DNA of 64,000 bases from an uncultured Shimia sp. (GCF_947493595.1 NZ_CANLRL010000006.1:172740-236739); one strand, 5' to 3'. Numbered from the stretch's first letter, positions 1-8,393 are shown. The notes: generated by a model not told the origin, from the letters alone. Program-made: numbers and translations.

Positions 1-30
1 GCCGATCCCCCTGAAGGCTTGTTTGACTGA
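1..30 (+). CDS. rimM: RimM, 3' end only (16S rRNA processing protein)
   Basis: Only the last nine codons are in the window. They read ADPPEGLFD followed by TGA, and the TGA shares its final base with the trmD start (TGATG). A proline-glutamate-glycine-leucine tail is typical of RimM C termini, and rimM normally precedes trmD in the rpsP-rimM-trmD-rplS operon. The call therefore rests on a short tail plus gene order. The rest of the gene lies to the left of the window. Confidence 0.7.
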   Translation, partial: ADPPEGLFD

Positions 31-833
31 TGACTGACGCCTCCAAACCCAAATCCCATGGCCGCCTGTCCATCTCTGCCTCGCTCAAACCGCGCGAGCT
101 GGTCACCCACAATCCGCGCCTGGCCAAAGTCTGGTCCGCTCGGATCATCACTTTGTTCCCCGATGCCTTCCCCGGTGTTTTGGGCGAAAGCCTCACTGGC
201 AAGGCGCTCAAAGATGGAAAGTGGCAAATCGAAACCACCAACCTGCGCGACTTCGGCCTGACCAAACACCGCAACGTGGATGACACCCCCGCCGGCGGTG
301 GCGCCGGCATGGTGCTGCGTCCTGACGTTCTTGGCCCCGCGATCGAGCACACCATGCGCGGCGCCCGTGGCAACTGGCCGCTGGTCTATCTCTCCCCCCG
401 TGGCCGCCGCTTTGATCAAAAAATGGCCCGCGCCTGGTCTCAGGCAGACGGCGTGACCATGCTCTGCGGTCGTTTTGAAGGCGTGGATCAACGCGTTTTG
501 GATCACTACAACATCCAAGAAGTCAGCCTTGGCGACTTTGTCCTCACTGGCGGAGAAATCGCCGCCCAAGCGATGATCGACGCCACCGTACGCCTGCTGC
601 CGTCTGTGCTGGGCAACGCTGACAGTATTGAGGACGAAAGCCACTCCAACGGCTTGCTGGAGCACCCGCAATACACCAAGCCCGCCGAGTGGAACGGGCA
701 CAAAATTCCCGACATTCTGATGTCCGGCCACCACGCCAACATCGAGAAATGGCGTCATCAAATGGCCGAAGACATCACCAAGACCCGCCGCCCGGACATG
801 TGGGCCGCCTATGAGGCCGACGAGGACAGTTAA
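30..833 (+). CDS. trmD: tRNA (guanine(37)-N1)-methyltransferase TrmD
   Basis: TrmD is a cytoplasmic SPOUT enzyme that methylates N1 of G37 next to the anticodon, using S-adenosylmethionine, and prevents +1 frameshifting. The 267-residue protein carries the family hallmarks: a GGGAGMVLRP loop near residue 90, a YLSPRGRRFDQ segment near 120, CGRFEGVDQR near 150 and SLGDFVLTGGE near 170, which together build the knotted cofactor site, then EHPQYTKP near 210. The first ~35 residues are an extension before the usual WSARIITLFPD start; the overlapping rimM stop favours the start chosen here. It is co-transcribed with rimM. In most bacteria rplS follows directly, but here rplS lies about 2.5 kb away. 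Confidence 0.96.
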   Translation: MTDASKPKSHGRLSISASLKPRELVTHNPRLAKVWSARIITLFPDAFPGVLGESLTGKALKDGKWQIETTNLRDFGLTKHRNVDDTPAGGGAGMVLRPDVLGPAIEHTMRGARGNWPLVYLSPRGRRFDQKMARAWSQADGVTMLCGRFEGVDQRVLDHYNIQEVSLGDFVLTGGEIAAQAMIDATVRLLPSVLGNADSIEDESHSNGLLEHPQYTKPAEWNGHKIPDILMSGHHANIEKWRHQMAEDITKTRRPDMWAAYEADEDS

Positions 834-905
834 CCAAGTCCTTGCGCCTGCGCCCCTGTCCATGTTTTTGTTCCCGCATCACAATTCTGAACAGGGACCA
901 CAGAC

Positions 906-1241
906 ATGGCCGCCAAATTCGAGCTCTACACCGACAAAGCTGGTGAATTCCGTTTCCGCCTGAAAGCAGGCAACGGCGAGAACATCCTTGCCTCCGAAGG
1001 CTACAAGCAGAAAGCTAGCTGCGAAAACGGCATCGCGTCGGTGCAGAAAAACGCCGCGGATGACGCGCGTTACGAGCGCAAAGAAACCGCGTCCGGCAAA
1101 TTCATGTTCAACCTGAAAGCCACCAACGGTCAGGTCATCGGCACCTCGCAGAGCTACACCAGTGCCTCCGGCCGCGACAATGGCATCGAAAGTGTCATGC
1201 GCAACGCACCAGAAGCCTCTGTGGTCGAACTCGACGACTAA
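906..1241 (+). CDS. YegP-like DUF1508 protein with two tandem repeats
   Basis: This small cytoplasmic protein (111 residues) is made of two copies of the ~50-residue YegP/DUF1508 unit. Each has the pattern F-E-L/F-x-x-K-x-G-E-x-x-F-x-L-K-A-x-N-G followed by a glycine-serine stretch and a NGIxSV motif; they start near residues 5 and 58. The family is common in proteobacteria, and its biochemical role is not established. An AGGGA sequence lies about ten bases before the start. It follows trmD by 72 bases and converges with the lysozyme-like gene, so it may be read through from the trmD operon or have its own promoter. Confidence 0.85.
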   Translation: MAAKFELYTDKAGEFRFRLKAGNGENILASEGYKQKASCENGIASVQKNAADDARYERKETASGKFMFNLKATNGQVIGTSQSYTSASGRDNGIESVMRNAPEASVVELDD

Positions 1242-1262
1242 GCTAAAATGACGGCGAGCGGG

Positions 1263-2090
1263 TCAACGGCCCTCTCGCCACCGCACCCAGGCTTCCGGAC
1301 TGCCGCGAAACACGTTGATGTCCACCTTGCCTGCAATGCCGGGCACCAGCCCCGTCCCCGTATATTGCCAGAACGTCCAGCGCGCGCCGGGGTATATCTG
1401 TTGCGGGTGTCCCGCCACCGTACGCAGCCAGAACTCCGTGCCGCCCAAGGTGCCTATGCCTGTGTCGTGGAAGAAATCAACCGTGGTATAGACAATTGGC
1501 CGCCGCCCGTAATGCGCTTCCAAAATCGACAGGAACTTGCGCGCCTCACTGCGCACCTTGCTGCCGCTGGGCCGCAATCGGCATGTGCGTGATTGCGGTG
1601 TCCATTCCATGTCCAACACATGTGGCAACGGCGCCCCGCGCGGCACGTTCTTGATGAACCAGGCCGCCTGCTCCTCAGCCGGACGACAGAAATAGTAGTA
1701 ATGATAGCCGCCCCAAGGAATGCCCGCGTTCGCCGCCCCGGCCCTATGAGTATCAAACAGCGGGTCCGCGAGATCCCCGCCCTCGGTGGCTTTGAGAAAT
1801 GCAAAACTGACCCCAGACCGCCGCGCTTCCTGCCAATTGATGCTGGTCTGCCAGCGCGACACATCGATACCATGCACCGGATAACTCTCAGGCGGCCTAC
1901 GGTCCCACTCATGTGGATCTGCATCGCCATATTTGGGATAGGTCACTATTTGTGATGCCAGGCTCTGCACCCGCGCCGCCTCAACCGCCGCAGCCTGCTG
2001 CGCTGCCTGAGCCGCCGGATCATCCGGCACCGAACGGCCGCAACTCGCCACCACGAGTAGAGCCAACAGACTTATCTTCAATACTCGCAT
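1263..2090 (-). CDS. GH25-family lysozyme-like lipoprotein
   Basis: The 275-residue protein begins with a signal sequence ending in a lipobox-like VASC, so it is probably an envelope-anchored lipoprotein. From residue ~70 it matches glycoside hydrolase family 25 (N-acetylmuramidase): GIDVSRWQ opens the barrel, followed by VSFAFLKATEGG, GGYHYYYFC and HVLDMEW, the last carrying the acidic DxE-type catalytic pair. The family cleaves the MurNAc-GlcNAc bond of peptidoglycan; in Gram-negatives such lipoproteins act in wall remodelling. An AGGTG ribosome site precedes the start. It is convergent with the YegP-like gene and shows no obvious operon partner. Confidence 0.85.
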   Translation of the reverse strand: MRVLKISLLALLVVASCGRSVPDDPAAQAAQQAAAVEAARVQSLASQIVTYPKYGDADPHEWDRRPPESYPVHGIDVSRWQTSINWQEARRSGVSFAFLKATEGGDLADPLFDTHRAGAANAGIPWGGYHYYYFCRPAEEQAAWFIKNVPRGAPLPHVLDMEWTPQSRTCRLRPSGSKVRSEARKFLSILEAHYGRRPIVYTTVDFFHDTGIGTLGGTEFWLRTVAGHPQQIYPGARWTFWQYTGTGLVPGIAGKVDINVFRGSPEAWVRWREGR

Positions 2091-2182
2091 ATCACACCTA
2101 AACCAAACCGTTGCGCCCCCTCAGTAAACCGAGAGAGCGCATCTCTATGCAAGCAAAGCTTTTTTGAATGGCAAAGCCTCGC

Positions 2183-2572
2183 CTAAGCGGCTTTCTTCGC
2201 CGCCAAAAACGCTTCTTTGGCCTGATGGCCTTTCAAGGCTGGCAAGCCAATCGCATGTACGGTCAACACACCCAGCTTGTTCAGCGCCGCAAACACCAGC
2301 GCATCCATGAACCATGCCAGAGGCGTGCCCAGACTGCCCCAGAACGCGGGCAAGTCTGCAAAACCCGCAAACAGATATGTCCCAGTGGCCGCATGCACCG
2401 CCAATCCAATCCAGAACCCCGCGCAATACGGGCAGCGCCACTGCTCGTACAGCGACTGCACCGACTGCGGCAGCAACTTAAGTCCCCGCGTGAACCACGT
2501 GCCCCAGTGCGGCAGATGCTCCCAAAACAGCTGGTGGATTGCGATCCCCAACAAAAGATTTTCTATCGCCAT
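2183..2572 (-). CDS. small membrane protein with CPYC motif (unknown function)
   Basis: The 129-residue protein has hydrophobic segments near residues 1-20, 45-70 and 75-105, which suggests an inner-membrane protein. A CPYCAGFW motif near residue 47 resembles the conserved cysteine pair of DUF1360-type membrane proteins, but I cannot assign a function. The C terminus is lysine- and alanine-rich. A good AGGAAAGGA ribosome site precedes the ATG. It lies downstream of a MarR gene on the same strand. The 81-base gap between them holds a palindrome shared with the MarR gene's own upstream region, so this is the probable regulated target. Confidence 0.7.
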   Translation of the reverse strand: MAIENLLLGIAIHQLFWEHLPHWGTWFTRGLKLLPQSVQSLYEQWRCPYCAGFWIGLAVHAATGTYLFAGFADLPAFWGSLGTPLAWFMDALVFAALNKLGVLTVHAIGLPALKGHQAKEAFLAAKKAA

Positions 2573-2589
2573 GACAGTTTCCTTTCCTC

Positions 2590-2613
2590 ATTTACTTAGT
2601 TAGACTAACTTAC
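2590..2613. promoter_or_regulatory. probable MarR operator upstream of the small membrane protein gene
   Basis: A perfect inverted repeat AGTTAG-A-CTAACT sits at 2598-2610 in the short gap before the membrane protein gene. Written as TAGTT-N5-AACT (2597-2610), it has the same half-sites and spacing as a second site upstream of the MarR gene (3062-3076). Two matching palindromes around one regulator gene are the usual arrangement for an autoregulated MarR-family repressor. Binding is inferred. Confidence 0.6.
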
Positions 2614-2653
2614 TAAATGACTCAAATTTCCAACCAACAACCACCACACACAG

Positions 2654-3049
2654 CTACAGGCTTGCCACGTCCCCAAGATCCTTTTCGAACTGGGTCGCAA
2701 TCTGCTCATAAACTCGTGCGCCACGGGCCAGCTTCATCTGCCCTTCCGGTGTCAGCACAATGTGCTGCGCCCGCGCATCCATCATACATTGAAAGCGCGA
2801 CACCAAATTCCGCGCCTCAAGCTTGGAGATCATCGTGCTGGCACTGGCCTTGGTCACGCCCAAAGCCTCCACAATATCCTGCAAATGCTGGCCGTGTTTG
2901 TCTTCATAGCGCTGCAAATCCGCCTGTTCTTGCACCGCGCTCAAATACTCAAACTCGCTGAAACTCAAATCGAGGTCCTGCCCCGCTTTGGTCCAGGCCC
3001 GATGGCAAGACTGATGCACTTTCTGCAGTTTTTTGGCGAGGTCAGACAT
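2654..3049 (-). CDS. MarR-family transcriptional regulator
   Basis: The 131-residue protein has the MarR winged-helix layout. A helix-turn-helix spans about residues 58-80 (HLQDIVEALGVTKASASTMISKLE), and the wing follows (NLVSRFQCMMDARAQHIVLTPEG). MarR dimers bind short palindromes and release them on binding phenolics, oxidants or other small ligands. A matching palindrome lies just upstream of its own start and another upstream of the next gene, so autoregulation and control of the small membrane protein are likely. Cysteine 93 in the wing region could be redox-sensitive, but this is only a guess. Confidence 0.88.
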   Translation of the reverse strand: MSDLAKKLQKVHQSCHRAWTKAGQDLDLSFSEFEYLSAVQEQADLQRYEDKHGQHLQDIVEALGVTKASASTMISKLEARNLVSRFQCMMDARAQHIVLTPEGQMKLARGARVYEQIATQFEKDLGDVASL

Positions 3050-3059
3050 GTAAGGCCTT

Positions 3060-3078
3060 TATAGTTCGCCAAACTAAC
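3060..3078. promoter_or_regulatory. probable MarR operator (autoregulatory site)
   Basis: TAGTT-CGCCA-AACTA at 3062-3076 is a perfect 5-bp inverted repeat with a 5-bp spacer, beginning 13 bases before the MarR start codon. It matches the site in front of the downstream membrane-protein gene in half-site sequence and spacing. Confidence 0.55.
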
Positions 3079-3359
3079 TACTTGAGTCGCGATACACTGT
3101 CAAACCCCTTGCACGTATGGCCCATCTGCCCTAAACACCGGCTGTCCGCGTCTCGCATGAGTCGTTCGGGCCTGCTGTGCATTGCAATGATCTCCGGTTT
3201 CTTCGTCGGAGTTGGCAAAAAAAGCAGCAGAGGAAGACAAGAAAAGACGACCTGACCCTCTGGCGGGCGCTCAACGCGGACCCGGAAGAAGACCAAGAGT
3301 TCTGAGGTGCATCAAACCTTTGTGGATATAACCACAAGCAACATTTAGGAGATGATCCA

Positions 3360-3734
3360 ATGGATCTGATCGCACAGCTCGAAGCGGAGCAGATTGCTGC
3401 GCTGGGGAAAGACATCCCCGATTTCAAAGCCGGTGACACCATCCGTGTTGGCTTTAAAGTGACCGAAGGTTCGCGCACCCGTGTGCAGAACTACGAAGGT
3501 GTTTGCATCAGCCGTAAAAACGGCCACGGCATCGCTGGCTCGTTCACTGTTCGCAAGATTTCCTTTGGCGAAGGTGTGGAGCGTGTGTTCCCACTGTTCT
3601 CGACCAACATCGACAGCATCACTGTTGTGCGTCGTGGTCGTGTACGTCGCGCCAAACTGTACTATCTGCGCTCCCGTCGTGGTAAATCCGCGCGTATCGC
3701 AGAAGACACCACCTACAAAGCCAAAAAAGCGTAA
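3360..3734 (+). CDS. rplS: 50S ribosomal protein L19
   Basis: L19 sits at the interface of the 30S and 50S subunits. The 124-residue product has the expected core: [43 protein letters not shown] and the basic [23 protein letters not shown] end. The C-terminal tail beyond the usual KSARI is a short lysine/alanine extension. A strong AGGAG ribosome site lies 9 bases before the ATG. rpmE follows after 11 bases and a shared terminator comes after rpmE, so the two form a short operon. Confidence 0.97.
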   Translation: MDLIAQLEAEQIAALGKDIPDFKAGDTIRVGFKVTEGSRTRVQNYEGVCISRKNGHGIAGSFTVRKISFGEGVERVFPLFSTNIDSITVVRRGRVRRAKLYYLRSRRGKSARIAEDTTYKAKKA

Positions 3735-3745
3735 GGAGCGGTATC

Positions 3746-3967
3746 ATGAAAAAAGACACTCATCCCGACTACCACTTCATCGACGTGAAAATGACCGACG
3801 GCACCATCATCAAGATGCGTTCCACCTACGGCAACGAAGGCGACACTCTGGCGCTCGACGTGGACCCATCCGTGCACCCAGCATGGAACGGTGGCTCCAC
3901 CCGCCTGATGGACGCCGGTGGCCGCGTGTCCAAGTTCAAAAAGAAATACGAAGGCCTGGGCTTCTAA
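3746..3967 (+). CDS. rpmE: 50S ribosomal protein L31
   Basis: The 73-residue protein is the standard L31 of the large subunit. It starts [20 protein letters not shown] and contains [27 protein letters not shown]. The CxxC zinc-binding cysteines of one L31 class are absent, so this is the cysteine-free (C-) type; the typical zinc-dependent pair seen in E. coli RpmE is not here. GGAG precedes the start. It is the last gene before a strong intrinsic terminator. Confidence 0.95.
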   Translation: MKKDTHPDYHFIDVKMTDGTIIKMRSTYGNEGDTLALDVDPSVHPAWNGGSTRLMDAGGRVSKFKKKYEGLGF

Positions 3968-3988
3968 GAACCCCTCCCTTTGTTACAG

Positions 3989-4022
3989 AAACGCCGCCTC
4001 CCTCGGGGCGGCGTTTTTTTTG
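3989..4022 (+). terminator. intrinsic terminator of rplS-rpmE
   Basis: A 10-bp perfect stem (AAACGCCGCC with GGCGGCGTTT) closes an 8-base loop and is followed by a run of eight T. It lies 21 bases after the rpmE stop. Confidence 0.95.
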
Positions 4023-4083
4023 TTGGGGAAGACTATTTTTGCGCCTCCGGCGCTCAACCCGCCCCCATCGAGCTCAAAAGGCG

Positions 4084-4102
4084 CGGAAACATAGTGTTTC
4101 CG
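4084..4102. repeat. perfect inverted repeat upstream of the acidic protein gene
   Basis: CGGAAACA-TAG-TGTTTCCG is an 8-bp perfect palindrome with a 3-bp centre, about 130 bases before the acidic-protein start. A GCGCC-TCC-GGCGC hairpin lies just before it at 4041-4053. It could be an operator or an RNA hairpin; nothing decides between them. The rest of the 3968-4234 gap holds only the rpmE terminator and presumably a promoter. Confidence 0.5.
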
Positions 4103-4234
4103 ACCCCGAAATAGCTTTTTCTCGAAAACTCCGCCCATTTATGACACCTTCCCTCCAATTCCTAAAGTGCAACAGAAAACGCCACTGCCGTTTTGGGGTC
4201 GTGGTCAGTTCAATAATTAGGGGGAGGCATTGCC

Positions 4235-5098
4235 ATGCCAATTGCAACCAAAGTGTTTACTTACGAGTTGGACGGATTGGCTTACACCGTCATGGTTTAC
4301 GAAGAAGACGGGTCCATTTTTGCCGACATTACTGTCGATGAAGGCGCTATGGACGTAAATGCCGTCTACTTTGGCGATGACGATTATTCCGGTGACAGCG
4401 AATCCCTCTCTGGTCCCCTCAACATGAACGGCGTGCGCTTGGATGGCGAACGCGTTCAATGGGACGAGGCAGCTCAACTCAGCGATCCAGGTCTGGGTCC
4501 CGAAGGTGAAGACAAAGAAACATATCTGACCGAAGGCGACTCGCTCACAATTGAGCTAAACGCCGACAGCCTGGACGACATCGACATCTTTGGCATTCGG
4601 GCCACCTCAACAACCACTGACTCTGGATCAATCAAGGCTGTTTCTGATGATCCGGAAGAACCGGAAGAACCAGAAGAGCCCCTCATCGAAAAGGTCGGCT
4701 TTGGATATGAACTCAACGAAGATGGCGTCATCACTGACGGATACTACTTCGGTGCAGATGACTTGCCCGAGGGCAGCGAGCCAACCTTCGCAAACTACCT
4801 CAGTCACTTTGAGAACGGTGTCGGCGGTGATATCACGTCGCTAGAAGCCGTAGCGTTTTTTGAATTCCATGAAGATGGGTATCCGGTCGAACTGTTCCGT
4901 ATCGAAGCTCCAGAAGGCGGCTTCACGGATTCCGATGAAATTCTGACCGCTTATGACGAGGCCGTCGAAAACGGTGCATTTGGCGATGCTGGCACAGAGG
5001 ATGACCCCTTGGCACTGCTGGCCACTCTGGAACCTGAAGACCTGGAACCCGAAGGCACCGAAGAGGCCGACGACGACGTGGAAGATGTTTTGGCCTAG
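4235..5098 (+). CDS. very acidic two-part protein of unknown function
   Basis: I do not recognise this 287-residue protein. It has no signal peptide or membrane segment. An N-terminal part (residues 1-130, beginning with a beta-rich TKVFTYELDGLAYTVMVYEEDG) is joined by a DDPEEPEEPEEP linker near residue 140 to a second domain (KVGFGYELNEDGVITDGYYFG onward). The tail (residues 240-287) is almost entirely Asp, Glu, Ala and Leu. Overall composition is strongly acidic with very few Arg or Lys, as in some secreted calcium-binding proteins, but no RTX nonapeptides are visible. A GGGGGAGG ribosome site fixes the start. It stands alone, with no clear operon partner. Confidence 0.7.
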   Translation: MPIATKVFTYELDGLAYTVMVYEEDGSIFADITVDEGAMDVNAVYFGDDDYSGDSESLSGPLNMNGVRLDGERVQWDEAAQLSDPGLGPEGEDKETYLTEGDSLTIELNADSLDDIDIFGIRATSTTTDSGSIKAVSDDPEEPEEPEEPLIEKVGFGYELNEDGVITDGYYFGADDLPEGSEPTFANYLSHFENGVGGDITSLEAVAFFEFHEDGYPVELFRIEAPEGGFTDSDEILTAYDEAVENGAFGDAGTEDDPLALLATLEPEDLEPEGTEEADDDVEDVLA

Positions 5099-5122
5099 TG
5101 ATCATTGCCGAATTTGGACACC

Positions 5123-5144
5123 GGGCGGAGCGAAAGCTTCGCCC
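5123..5144 (+). terminator. weak terminator-like hairpin after the acidic protein
   Basis: GGGCGGAGC pairs with GCTTCGCCC (one G-T pair) around a GAAA tetraloop, 24 bases after the stop codon. It is followed by TTAAAG rather than a T-run, so termination is uncertain. The remaining ~250 bases up to the next start show no other recognisable feature. Confidence 0.4.
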
Positions 5145-5400
5145 TTAAAGCTTCTCACTTTAGACCGCCACCTCCCTGGGGTGCTTTTTGTCAGCAGCGC
5201 TGAGGTCCCGGACTTCCGCGCTCACCGGCCAACTCGCAGCCCCCAGCACCGCAAACCAATCAATATCGAACCGGACGCAAATCCCCGGCGTTTATTCTGC
5301 ACCCACCGTGCACGCGAAGCATCACCTGCAATGCTTGCTTTGTGTTTCTGCCATCACGTGCCAAACTGTGATCTTTCAGAGCGTACCGCCGGAGGCCCGC

Positions 5401-6678
5401 ATGCTCAAAGATCATTACGGAAACCCAATTTCGACATCCTCTCCAAAAGCGCAATCCAACTATGACCGCGCCGTACACCTTTTCCTGGGGGGCAACTACG
5501 GTGCTGTTGATGCCTTCTCCGACGCCGCCATGGAGGACCCGGACTTTGCCCTTGCCCACGCAGGGAAAGCCCGCGCGCTGATGATGACCGGCGATATGCC
5601 AGCCGCCAAAGCTGCCCTAACACAGGCCCAATCTCGGGCAAGCCAATCCTCACACCGTGAAAAAGCGCACATCAATCTGTTTGCCTTGATGCTATCTGGC
5701 AAAGCCGTCGAAGCCCGTAGCGCTGTCTGGGAGCACGTTCGAGACTACCCGCGCGACGCTCTGGCGGCACAGCTGTGTTCCAACGTCTTTGGCCTCATCG
5801 GGTTTTCAGGCAAGGTTGGACGCGAAGCTGAATTGCTGGCCTACACGACATCTCTGTTGCCTCATTACGGCGACGATTGGTGGATGATGTCGATGCATGC
5901 GCTGTCGCTTTGCGAAACGGGTCAAACAGATGCGTCTCTCACACTGATGGAAGCCTCCCTCACGCTCAATAGCCGCAATGCCAACGCCTCCCACTTCAAA
6001 GCCCATGCGCAATATGAAGCGGGCGCAACCAAAGAGGGTCGGGCCTACCTCTCCACCTGGCTCAAAGATTACGACGCCCGTGGCGTTCTGCACGGACATC
6101 TCAGTTGGCATGTCGCACTTTGGGCACTGCATCAGGGAGACGAAGCCGCGATGTGGGGGGCTGTGGAATCGCGCGTTGGCCCAGGCGGTGCCAAAGGCTT
6201 GCCGATCAATGTGCTGACCGACACTGCCGCAATTCTGTATCGCGCCGAACTGGCCGGAGTTGAAGTCGCCGCAACACGTTGGAAATCCCTCAGCGACTAC
6301 GCGTCACAACGTTTCCCTGAAACCGGTCAAAGCTTTGCCGATCTCCATGCCGCCCTCAGCCACGCCATGGCTGGCGAAGGCGATCGCCTCGCCTACCTTA
6401 CAGACACCGCCAAAGGCTATGCTGCGGATCTGATCAAACCCATGGCCGCCGCTTGGGGGCAAATTGCCCGATCCGATTGGACAGGGGCATTACACAATCT
6501 TTTGCCTGTCATGGCCCAAACAGAGCGCCTCGGCGGCAGCCGTGCGCAGCGCGACCTGCTGGAGCTCACTTACGCCAACGTGCTGATGAAACTGGGCAAG
6601 ACCGACGAGGCTCTGCGCAGCCTCTCAACCCGCCGTCCGGTTCTGGCGGAAGCCCCGCCTCTAGTTCTCACGCCGTGA
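5401..6678 (+). CDS. TTC38-like tetratricopeptide repeat protein
   Basis: The 425-residue protein is all-helical with TPR-like units: residues ~20-60 (NYDRAVHLFLGGNYGAVDAF), 55-75 (DPDFALAHAGKARALMMTGD) and later pairs around GDDWWMMSMHALSLCETGQ and HLSWHVALWALHQGD. These resemble the family of human TTC38, common in alphaproteobacteria but without an assigned reaction. It has no signal peptide. The reading frame is open from 5188, but the start chosen here has a GGAGG six bases upstream and the extension is not protein-like. Its 3' end overlaps the convergent MFS gene by 11 bases. Confidence 0.8.
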   Translation: MLKDHYGNPISTSSPKAQSNYDRAVHLFLGGNYGAVDAFSDAAMEDPDFALAHAGKARALMMTGDMPAAKAALTQAQSRASQSSHREKAHINLFALMLSGKAVEARSAVWEHVRDYPRDALAAQLCSNVFGLIGFSGKVGREAELLAYTTSLLPHYGDDWWMMSMHALSLCETGQTDASLTLMEASLTLNSRNANASHFKAHAQYEAGATKEGRAYLSTWLKDYDARGVLHGHLSWHVALWALHQGDEAAMWGAVESRVGPGGAKGLPINVLTDTAAILYRAELAGVEVAATRWKSLSDYASQRFPETGQSFADLHAALSHAMAGEGDRLAYLTDTAKGYAADLIKPMAAAWGQIARSDWTGALHNLLPVMAQTERLGGSRAQRDLLELTYANVLMKLGKTDEALRSLSTRRPVLAEAPPLVLTP

Positions 6679-7879
6679 CCGATTTGCGTCCCCGCGTGCG
6701 CAGCAAGATCACGCCCATGATGGCAATATTCAACGCATTCCACGCAATGCCATTCACAAAGGCCAGCTCATAACTGCCGCTCACGTCGTAAATCCAGCCC
6801 GACATCCAGCCGCCAATTGCCATGCCCAGAATAGTCGCCATCATCACAAAGCCCACCCGGCTTCCGGCTTCCTTGGAAGGCATGTATTCCCGCACGACCA
6901 GCGCATAAGCAGGCACAATTCCGCCCTGCGCCAAGCCAAAGGCCAGGCTGACCAGATAGAGCGGCACCAACCCATCAAACGGCAGAAACAGGAACAACGC
7001 CCCCATCTGCAAAATTGACCCAATCAACAGCGTCAGCACACCGCCCAGCTTGTCCGCCACAAGCCCACTGATCAGCCGACTGACCACGCCGCCCATCAAC
7101 ATCAACGCCAGCATCTCTGCCCCGACGGCCGCCCCATAGCCAAGATCGACGCAGAAGCTCACGATATGCACCTGTGGCATGCTCATCGCCACACAACAGC
7201 CAATCCCCGCCAGACCCAAAATCCACATCAACGGCGCAGGCTTGAACGGCGCACCAGCTTGCCGCGCCTGCGCCGCGCTGTCCTGCGCGGCCAACGCCTC
7301 CGCTGGTACCTTGGGGCGCAACAAGAACGCCAAAGGCACCACCGCCACCACGGTCATCACCGCCAGCACCACAAACACCGCGCGCCAACCATACGTGCTT
7401 AACACGCCACTCAACAGCACCGGCCAGATCGCACCGGACAGGTAATTGCCACTGGCGGCAACCGCCACTGCAATCCCGCGCCGCTTCTGAAACCACAGCG
7501 ACACATCCGCAATCAGCGGTCCAAACCCCACCGCCGTGCCAAAGCCCAAAAACAGATGCACAAACGACAGCATCAGCACCGACCCACTCAGCGCCGCCGC
7601 ACCATAGCTCACCGCGCTCAAAACCGCCGCGCCAATCAGCGCCTTGGTCACCCCCCAACGGTCCACCGCCTGCCCAATGACAAAGTTGCCCAGCGCAAAG
7701 CCAACCATGGTCAGCACATAGGGCAACGAAGCATCCGCCCGATCGATGCCAAACTCCTCCTGCACAGCAGGCATCACCACAATCACCGCCCACATGCCCA
7801 CATTGGCAAACACGCCAATCAAAAGCGTGATGGCGAGGCGGATCCAACTGTAGCGGCTATCAAGAATGGGATGTGTCAT
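6668..7879 (-). CDS. MFS transporter
   Basis: The 403-residue protein has about twelve hydrophobic segments split by a hydrophilic central loop near residue 200 (LRPKVPAEALAAQDSAAQARQ), the usual major-facilitator layout. Between helices 2 and 3 it has the GQAVDRWGVTKALIGAAVL motif-A-like loop. It resembles monocarboxylate/oxalate-formate-type carriers, but the substrate cannot be read from the sequence. It is an inner-membrane, proton-coupled secondary carrier by family. It is divergent from the DUF4345 gene with a 134-base promoter gap and converges with the TPR gene. Confidence 0.88.
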   Translation of the reverse strand: MTHPILDSRYSWIRLAITLLIGVFANVGMWAVIVVMPAVQEEFGIDRADASLPYVLTMVGFALGNFVIGQAVDRWGVTKALIGAAVLSAVSYGAAALSGSVLMLSFVHLFLGFGTAVGFGPLIADVSLWFQKRRGIAVAVAASGNYLSGAIWPVLLSGVLSTYGWRAVFVVLAVMTVVAVVPLAFLLRPKVPAEALAAQDSAAQARQAGAPFKPAPLMWILGLAGIGCCVAMSMPQVHIVSFCVDLGYGAAVGAEMLALMLMGGVVSRLISGLVADKLGGVLTLLIGSILQMGALFLFLPFDGLVPLYLVSLAFGLAQGGIVPAYALVVREYMPSKEAGSRVGFVMMATILGMAIGGWMSGWIYDVSGSYELAFVNGIAWNALNIAIMGVILLRTRGRKSVTA

Positions 7880-8013
7880 GGCGTCACGCTAGGGCTGTCG
7901 CGCACAGGTGTATAGGGCCAGAGTGCAGCTTTCACGCCACGTCTGGCATACCTGACTGTCAAACCCGATCCGGGGTGCGTAAACTCGCGACAACTACAGC
8001 ACAAGAGCCTCTC

Positions 8014-8388
8014 ATGTCTGCCCGTCTGGTTTTGCTACTTGCCGCCTTTGGCCTCGTCCCAATTGCGCTGTCCTACGGCGTCGCTCCCACAAAGTCGGTG
8101 CCCTACCTGCTCGACTTTCCGGTCGAGGGCACCAATCAAAGCCACGTTTTCCGCGCCATTATGGGCCTCTACCTGGCCAACGTGCTCTTCTGGATCGCAG
8201 GCGCACTACGCCAATCACTTCGGCGCGCGGCCCTCTGGTCGCTGTTTCTGTTTATGGCAGGCCTCGCCGCTGGTCGTGTGCTGAGCCTGCTGCTCGACGG
8301 CCTGCCAAACTTTGTTCTGCTGTTCTATCTTGCCGCGGAGCTTTTGTTTGCCGCACTCGCCTTCCAAGCGCTGCGCAACACCAACTAG
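8014..8388 (+). CDS. DUF4345-like four-helix membrane protein
   Basis: The 124-residue protein has four predicted transmembrane segments (near residues 3-22, 45-65, 72-92 and 98-118) and fits the DUF4345 pattern of small inner-membrane proteins. An Arg lies within helix 3 (AGRVLSLLLDG), a feature of the family. Function is unknown. The frame is open further upstream, but this ATG gives a normal hydrophobic N terminus. It converges with the VOC gene, 5 bases apart. Confidence 0.7.
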   Translation: MSARLVLLLAAFGLVPIALSYGVAPTKSVPYLLDFPVEGTNQSHVFRAIMGLYLANVLFWIAGALRQSLRRAALWSLFLFMAGLAAGRVLSLLLDGLPNFVLLFYLAAELLFAALAFQALRNTN

Positions 8389-8393
8389 CGCCG

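Noticed and set aside
5188..5400. Upstream in-frame extension of the TTC38-like gene (71 codons)
   Set aside because: No ribosome site at 5188, unusual composition, whereas 5401 has GGAGG at ideal distance and a family-like N terminus.
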